A DNA stretch of 64,000 bases from Blastobasis lacticolella (Eukaryota > Arthropoda > Insecta > Lepidoptera > Blastobasidae): assembly GCA_905147135.1 (NCBI GenBank), contig LR990067.1, positions 8,866,001 to 8,930,000 on the forward strand. The letters run 5' to 3'. This document shows positions 60,601 through 64,000 of this stretch, piece by piece. Position numbers and translations under genes: made by a program. The notes below the pieces were generated by a model. It was given only the letters and a program-made list of their open reading frames with translations. It searched no databases and was not told the DNA's origin. Each line of letters opens with the position of its first letter. Position 1 is the stretch's first letter.

Positions 60601-62961
60601 AAAACAGTCATTGCCTCTCTTGCCAAGCGTAATAAAAAAAAATGCTCAACCAACCCTCTTACCCTCAGGTGTTCGTGCGCACCCGCCCCCACTTCGCCGA
60701 GTTCCTGTCCCGCGTGTCGCGCGTCTACGAGGTCATCCTGTTCACGGCGTCCAAGCGGGTGTACGCCGACCGGCTGCTCAACCTCCTGGACCCTTCGCGC
60801 CGCTGGATCAAGTACCGGTGAGTGGGATGGGTGACCGTAGGTGTCGCCTGTAGTTGGTGATCCTGGTAAGCTGGATCAAGTACCGGGGAGTGGGATGGGT
60901 GACCGTAGGTGTCGCCTGTAGTAGGTGATCCTGGTAAGCTGGATCAAGTACCGGTGAGTGGGGCGGGGAGGATGGGTGACCGTGAGTGTCGGCTGTACGA
61001 GGTCATCTCACGGCTTCCAAGCGGGTGTACGCCGACCGGCTTCTCAACCTACTGGATCAAGTACCGGTAGGAGATGGGTGACCGCGTGTCTCGGTTGTAG
61101 GAGCTGATCCTGTTGGCTAATTACGTAACGTTGTTAACAACGATTATCTGGTTTCAATGATTGAAATTGTTACTCTTGCGATTCTGGATAATCTATGTCT
61201 TGGGTTCAGTTGCTAACAAAGTTCCATTGCAATAAAATGAAACTATTAAATCGATTATACGTTTCGCAAAAGAAACAATTACATTAATTGAAATCAGTTA
61301 ATTGTTAGCAACAGAGTTACGTAATTAGCCTACTGGTAAGCTGGATTAAGTACCGGTAAGTGTGGCAGGGGGAATAGAAACCGAGAAAGAAAAGACATAC
61401 ACCGACACAATAACAGTTACAATGAGGAGTTTTCCAGTAGGTATTGTCAGTTGGTTTCAAAAAGCATCAATAGATGGCGCTCCTACAATTTTGGTATTCT
61501 TTTTTAATATGTATGATGGTGGCAGTGATTTCATGCAGCCAACTAATACTAAACTTAAAAATAAACTGTTTATTAATATAAACATATCTGTTAAAGGTTG
61601 AACGAAATGTAAAAATAAATATTTATAGATGTTGGCACTATGTTCCATTATTATTACTACCTCTAAAATGAATGAAAACTATTGATAAATACAATATTAT
61701 CCAATACAACGTACCCAATGTTTATATCCTGTTTGCTAAGAATCTATTTCAAGGGATTATCAATTACCAAAATTGTCGGGGCGCCATCTAGTGAGTGGTT
61801 AGGAATGATTTAGATACCTATTGGAAAACTGCTCATTACAGCCAACGGAATACAGTATCGACTGCAACTGACGGTTGGTCGACTCTAGCCAAATCGGAGT
61901 GTCTGTTACTAGTTTAACTCCTAATACAAAATATACTCTGAACAGATATCGCAAAAATAGAACGCTGTATTGCGGGACGCATTATCTCACCTGTTTGGGA
62001 AAGGCTTACTTAAGGGAAACTCGTACCTATAACCTTTCTTATTTCCCAAGTTATCATCATCATCATATCAACCGGAAGACGCCCACTGCTGGGCATAGGC
62101 CTCCCCCAGAGACCTCCACGGCGGTGGGCCCCGAGCCTTCCGCATCCAGCTGGCACCTGCGATCCTTATCAGGTCGTCGGTCCACCAATATAATTTCGCA
62201 AGTATTCGCAACTGATCATATATTTCTCCTTTCCCAGGCTGTTCCGCGAGCATTGCCTGTTGGTTAACGGCAACTACGTGAAGGACCTGTCGATCCTCGG
62301 ACGTGATCTGAGGAGGACCGTCATAGTCGACAATAGTCCGCAGGTGAGAGACTAGACTAGTTTCGAAATGACTTTTGAACCGCTCGCATCAAAGTCGAAG
62401 ACATTTATTTGTCCGTGTATCATTCCCGCTCGAATAACTCAATATTTTGATTCATGACACTGATTTTCTCTTTGAACCGTTCGCTTCCGGTGTTAGAGCC
62501 TGTCTAAGCTGAAATGACGCGCCCCACTACTTAATTAGTTGATTTCGATGTGTGAGTGCAAATATTAATAACAACACTTTATCTGTGTGGGAGCGTCGAC
62601 TGCTCCAATCGAACGACGCGTGCTCCTAGATTGAGTCTCACTGGCAACTGAATGACCAATTACAACGGCATTTGTATATGTATTGCGTCAATATTTTAAA
62701 TTAGCTTGTGTGCGTTAATGCGATAGTGGGGCGCGTCATTTCAGCTTTGACGAGCTTTACCAATTTAATATTTCATGCCGAAAATCATATTTTAATACCA
62801 TTCGACTCGAGAAATTGAGCCTCAGATCTAAAATAATCCTTTGTTTTCCCCAGGCGTTCGGCTACCAGCTAGAGAACGGGATCCCGATCGACAGCTGGTT
62901 CGCCGACCGCCGCGACAGCGAGCTGCTCAAGCTGCTGCCCTTCCTCGAGCACCTCGCCACG
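50564..62961 (+). CDS. CTDSPL2: CTDSPL2/SCP4-like nuclear phosphatase, 3' partial (9 exons visible)
   Basis: Proposed CDS: 50564-51688, 54205-54387, 55207-55320, 55674-55775, 56906-56995, 58069-58167, 60669-60817, 62238-62343, 62854-62961 and beyond the window; 692 codons so far, all joins in phase with GT/AG ends. The product is an HAD-superfamily FCP1/SCP phosphatase that removes phosphate from Ser/Thr of nuclear proteins. Known relatives act on RNA polymerase II CTD and SMADs. The basic, low-complexity N-terminus (375 residues in exon 1) is longer than in vertebrate CTDSPL2. It is followed by a conserved [13 protein letters not shown] block, then the catalytic [11 protein letters not shown] (both Asp and the Thr intact), [26 protein letters not shown] and GIPIDSWF. 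The order and wording match CTDSPL2 better than CTDSP1/2. The last exon, with the C-terminal tail, is outside. The start is the first ATG after the acceptor at 50540. Confidence 0.9.
52099..52225 (+). repeat. SINE-A fragment inside the TIR element
   Basis: AAGATCCAATCTGGTCAGGT to CGGGATATTAACGCCAAAAT, plus orientation, 5' truncated. Confidence 0.6.
52267..52556 (-). repeat. SINE-A, near full length, inside the TIR element
   Basis: Minus strand head TGACCGAGCGGTTAGGGTAT, box B GGTTCGAATCC at about 52500-52510, tail GGGACATTAACGCTAAAAAG. Confidence 0.75.
53000..53770. other. Intron 1 of the phosphatase gene, AT-rich, nothing recognised
   Basis: No exon-like segment, repeat or RNA gene supported. 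Confidence 0.4.
53779..53956. repeat. Recent 90-bp tandem duplication
   Basis: Two units starting TGTCACATCATGGTAAAAAA at 53779 and 53869, nearly identical through TATTTCCCTGTG; they differ mainly in a short T-rich run. Confidence 0.85.
54205..54387 (+). CDS. CTDSPL2: Exon 2 of the phosphatase gene
   Basis: 61 codons, acceptor CCTTCCACAG, donor TGGGTATGT. Encodes [17 protein letters not shown] and a Ser/Ala/Glu-rich stretch ending in HGW. Confidence 0.82.
54462..54825 (+). repeat. SINE-A, full length
   Basis: Box A-like GTGGCCGAGCGGTTGAGT, box B-like GGGCTTGAATCCC, tail GCAACCGGGACATTAACGCC. Confidence 0.8.
54830..55206. other. Intron sequence with repeat scrap
   Basis: Bases 54870-54970 match the reverse of 1975-2060. 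The open frame seems to extend left to 55048, but the phase-0 acceptor that fits exon 2 is at 55206. Confidence 0.4.
55207..55320 (+). CDS. CTDSPL2: Exon 3 of the phosphatase gene
   Basis: 38 codons, acceptor CATGCGCAG, donor GAGGTGAGC. Encodes [18 protein letters not shown] and an acidic stretch. Chosen because it is the acceptor that keeps phase 0 with exon 2; the 5' boundary is less certain than the 3' one. Confidence 0.65.
55363..55615 (+). repeat. SINE-K, full length
   Basis: Box A-like GAGCAGTTCAGTTGGTTAAC, box B GGGTTCGATACCC, body ATGATGAATTTTTATATCTG, tail GCTAGATGGCGCTGTGTGAA then TTATTTATTTATTTC. Confidence 0.75.
55674..55775 (+). CDS. CTDSPL2: Exon 4 of the phosphatase gene
   Basis: 34 codons, acceptor GTTCCCAG, donor CAGGTTAGT. 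Encodes [16 protein letters not shown], the block just before the phosphatase domain in CTDSPL2. Confidence 0.9.
55795..56230 (+). repeat. CCTAC-rich dispersed repeat, copy 2, with SINE-A insert
   Basis: GGGCCCGGCGCGACTTGGTT, a CCTACACT-type array at 55845-55985, then a SINE-A piece (minus) at about 56047-56130, and the end TTTTATACTATATAAAGATA. Same structure as 35815-36225. Confidence 0.7.
56234..56494. mobile_element. MITE family I, copy 4
   Basis: TIRs TAGAGCTTGTCTAAGCTGAA and TTCAGCTTAGACGAGCTTTA. Confidence 0.85.
56495..56860 (-). repeat. Decayed retroelement text
   Basis: TATTATAAAGAGGAAAGATT and GTTTGTCGGTTTGTTTGTAA match 57237-57285. The reverse of the TATAACACCGCTCTTTTTTCC phrase closes it near 56830. 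Confidence 0.55.
56906..56995 (+). CDS. CTDSPL2: Exon 5 of the phosphatase gene
   Basis: 30 codons, acceptor GTCCATAG, donor TTGGTGAGT. Encodes [20 protein letters not shown], then [10 protein letters not shown] leading into the catalytic exon. Confidence 0.93.
57055..57140 (+). pseudogene. LINE F fragment
   Basis: GGGGGAGGCCTATGCCCAGC with CAGTGGGCGTCTCTCGGCTG, the 3' end of family F. Confidence 0.6.
57237..57420 (+). repeat. Retroelement scrap
   Basis: TATTATAAAGAGGAAAGGTT, TTTGTTTGTTTGTATTGAAT, and CCGTGCGAAGCCGGGGCGAC, a common end phrase of lepidopteran retroelements. Confidence 0.55.
57428..57760 (+). pseudogene. SINE-K tail scrap and LINE C-terminal fragment E
   Basis: 57428-57480 is a reverse SINE-K tail (CAGCGCCATCTAGCCCCAAA). 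57590-57760 encodes [29 protein letters not shown] and RHAPSSAAS, a non-LTR reverse-transcriptase C-terminus. Confidence 0.7.
57768..58028 (+). repeat. Dispersed repeat C, copy 6
   Basis: CATCACAGTCCATGACAGTC to GGCGGACACCACACGGC, ending 40 bp before catalytic exon 6. Confidence 0.7.
58069..58167 (+). CDS. CTDSPL2: Exon 6 of the phosphatase gene (catalytic DLDET)
   Basis: 33 codons, acceptor TTTTCTTGTAG, donor ACGGTAAGT. Encodes [19 protein letters not shown]. The nucleophile Asp (58075-58077), second Asp (58081-58083) and Thr (58087-58089) of the DxDxT motif are intact. Confidence 0.95.
58280..58616 (-). repeat. SINE-A, full length
   Basis: Minus-strand head GTGGCCGAGTGGTTAAGGTA and box B GGGTTCGAATCCC near 58560; tail near 58290. 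Confidence 0.8.
58807..60435. mobile_element. Outer TIR/foldback element carrying a nested element
   Basis: Ends GATTAGGCGC (58807) and GCGCCTAATC (60426) are inverted. Just inside are multiple AAAATGCCA / TGGCATTTT and AAAATGTCAT / ATGTGACATTTT inverted motifs. Element G (59053-60344) splits it. Confidence 0.6.
59053..60344. mobile_element. TIR element G, copy 2, complete and nested
   Basis: TIRs ACACCCGGTTTCTGAAACGC and GCGTTTCAGAAACCGGGTGT, exact over 20 bp and continuing TTGTCAA / TTGACAA. It contains a degenerate GGACCTGAACCA-type array (about 59330-59760) and a LINE-like scrap (59765-59935). No transposase frame. Confidence 0.85.
60437..60515 (+). repeat. Dispersed repeat D, 5'-truncated
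   Basis: CCGGCATTGCAAACGTCCAT to TTTGCCACCTTTGTGGTATA. Confidence 0.6.
60669..60817 (+). CDS. CTDSPL2: Exon 7 of the phosphatase gene
   Basis: 149 bp, acceptor ACCCTCAG, donor CGGTGAGTG, ends in phase 2 inside an Arg codon. Encodes [37 protein letters not shown] and a block ending RRWIKY. It is GC-rich, in contrast to its introns. Confidence 0.94.
60818..61345 (+). repeat. Degenerate downstream copies of the exon 7 end and donor
   Basis: The phrase CTGGATCAAGTACCGG plus donor-like sequence recurs at about 60871, 60939, 61043 and 61340 (last with AAGTACCGGTAAGTG). The copy near 60990-61060 includes a longer exon piece, CCAAGCGGGTGTACGCCGAC. Some copies keep a usable GTGAGT or GTAAGT, making decoy 5' splice sites. 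A TIR element interrupts the series. Confidence 0.85.
61115..61330. mobile_element. MITE with 15-bp perfect TIRs
   Basis: GGCTAATTACGTAAC and GTTACGTAATTAGCC bound 216 bp. TTGTTAACAA / TTGTTAGCAA lie just inside. It sits within the exon 7 duplication series. Target duplication not clear. Confidence 0.75.
61430..61838 (-). mobile_element. MITE family H, copy 3 (inverted)
   Basis: CAATGAGGAGTTTTCCAGTA and CTATTGGAAAACTGCTCATT; interior matches 10612-11021 in reverse. Confidence 0.8.
62050..62190 (-). pseudogene. LINE F fragment
   Basis: CATCATCATCATATCAACCG then CCCACTGCTGGGCATAGGCC and CAGGTCGTCGGTCCACCA; minus-strand coding relics of the reverse-transcriptase end. Confidence 0.6.
62238..62343 (+). 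CDS. CTDSPL2: Exon 8 of the phosphatase gene
   Basis: 106 bp, acceptor CCTTTCCCAG, donor CAGGTGAGA. Encodes [20 protein letters not shown], then [20 protein letters not shown] is a hallmark of this phosphatase family. Confidence 0.95.
62494..62759. mobile_element. MITE family I, copy 5
   Basis: TIRs TTAGAGCCTGTCTAAGCTGA and TCAGCTTTGACGAGCTTTAC. Confidence 0.8.
62854..62961 (+). CDS. CTDSPL2: Exon 9 of the phosphatase gene
   Basis: 36 codons, acceptor TTTTCCCCAG, donor ACGGTGGGT. Encodes [20 protein letters not shown], then [16 protein letters not shown]. Its last 71 bp and donor form the first unit of the following array. Confidence 0.94.
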
Positions 62962-63655
62962 GTGGGTGCCGCCATACACACACACCCACACCCACACCCA
63001 CCCATACAATAGACAGCTGGTTCGCCGACCGCCGCGACAGCGAGCTGCTCAAGCTGCTGCCCTTCCTCGAGCACCTCGCCACGGTGGGTGCCGCCATACA
63101 CACACACCCACACCCACACCCACCCATACAATAGACAGCTGGTTCGCCGACCGCCGCGACAGCGAGCTGCTCAAGCTGCTGCCCTTCCTCGAGCACCTCG
63201 CCACGGTGGGTGCCGCCATACACACACACCCACACCCACACCCACCCATACAATAGACAGCTGGTTCGCCGACCGCCGCGACAGCGAGCTGCTCAAGCTG
63301 CTGCCCTTCCTCGAGCACCTCGCCACGGTGGGTGCCGCCATACACACACCCACACCCATACACACCCATACAATAGACAGCTGGTTCGCCGACCGCCGCG
63401 ACAGCGAGCTGCTCAAGCTGCTGCCCTTCCTCGAGCACCTCGCCACGGTGGGTGCCGCCATACACACACACCCACACCCACACCCACCCATACAGTAGAC
63501 TGCTGGTTCGCCGACCGCCGCGACAGCGAGCTGCTCAAGCTGCTGCCCTTCCTCGAGCACCTCGCCACGGTGGGTGCCGCCATACACACACCCACACCCA
63601 TACACACCCATGCAATAGACAGCTGGTTCGCCGACCGCCGCGACAGTGACCTTTG
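62891..63655 (+). repeat. 120-122-bp array built from exon 9 and its donor
   Basis: Units starting ACAGCTGGTTCGCCGACC lie at 62891, 63013, 63135, 63257, 63377, 63499 (ACTGCTGG variant) and 63619 (truncated). Each full unit holds 71 bp of exon 9, the GTGGGTGCCGCC donor region and a CACACCCACACCC-type stretch ending CATACAATAG. Exon-derived parts are nearly identical between units. It creates long shadow open frames on both strands. Confidence 0.93.
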
Positions 63656-63739
63656 CAAAGTGACCCTTTCTGTAAAGTGGTCACAGATGCGTATGGACAT
63701 TAGCAACACCATTGGTATAGTGTAGCCAACAGGTTGCCA

Positions 63740-64000
63740 ACCTCTGAATACCCGCAGTGGGATTCGAACCCGGTATCCCGAGTCGTAAACGAAAGGTACC
63801 GGGTTCGCCCACTGCGGCCATGTACCAATGACTTATGAGTTACGTACATTACTGTGAGGGAAAGCACCGTGATGAAACCTGCACATTCAGGCGACATGCT
63901 AACCATGATCCAATCTGATCAGGTTCCCCTGGCAGCAGGGTCACGGAGGCCAGACGGCAGTCGCTCCACTGTTATTACCAGATCTGCCAAACCCTGGATC
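63740..64000 (+). repeat. SINE-A, plus orientation, running off the edge
   Basis: A reversed head scrap (GCAGTGGGATTCGAACCCGG) abuts a plus-oriented head (GTACCGGGTTCGCCC), then the body GTGAGGGAAAGCACCGTGAT continues to the window end. Confidence 0.7.

Noticed and set aside
62862..63725. Several overlapping open frames of 89-171 codons on both strands
   Set aside because: They are shadows of the exon 9-derived tandem array; only 62854-62961 fits splice phase and homology.

Overview
The window looks like nuclear DNA of a moth or butterfly. The evidence is split genes with GT/AG introns, AT-rich spacers, several tRNA-derived SINE families, short inverted-repeat DNA elements (MITEs) present in several copies, and C-terminal scraps of non-LTR reverse transcriptases of a kind common in Lepidoptera. 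The species cannot be named from what is visible. Three gene regions stand in a sea of repeats.

Region 1 (about 4.1-17.8 kb) is a compact, single-copy set of all five histone classes with unusual sequences: two divergent H1 genes (4164-4910 +, 6920-7756 -), a divergent H2A (8874-9245 +), an H3 with seven conservative changes (12358-12768 +), an H4 with V60A (16244-16555 -) and a strongly divergent H2B (17253-17645 +). H1b/H2A and H4/H2B are divergent pairs; H3/H4 are convergent. All four core genes are followed by a 16-nt element that fits or nearly fits the replication-type histone 3' stem-loop (9391, 12997, 15995 on the minus strand, 17794). No such element was found after the H1 genes; H1a has AATAAA signals. 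This is probably an auxiliary, perhaps germline, nucleosome set; the tissue is inference. The H4 3' UTR carries three extra in-frame copies of the H4 C-terminal coding tail, and a perfect 57-bp-arm inverted repeat lies between H3 and H4.

Region 2 (33.1-44.2 kb) is a seven-exon gene on the plus strand whose exons join in frame from a 9-bp first coding exon to a C-terminal SAM domain. The 1026-residue product is Gln/Asn-rich, then carries a polyhomeotic HD1-like motif and a SAM domain, but no FCS zinc finger. It is a polyhomeotic-like Polycomb candidate.

Region 3 (about 50.1 kb to the right edge) is a CTDSPL2/SCP4-type nuclear FCP1-fold phosphatase. Nine coding exons (692 codons) are visible, including the DLDET catalytic motif; the last exon or exons lie beyond 64000. 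Two of its exons have had their 3' ends plus splice donors copied downstream: degenerate copies after exon 7, and a 120-122-bp array of about six copies after exon 9.

The rest is spacer and intron filled with repeats: SINE-A (tRNA-like, boxes A and B visible), SINE-K, several TIR elements (one family with five copies, one with three, one nested inside another), LINE 3' ends, minisatellites, and a TE-like remnant at 48.3-48.5 kb packed with alternating GAA/TTC heat-shock-element units. No CRISPR array, convincing tRNA gene or rRNA gene was seen.
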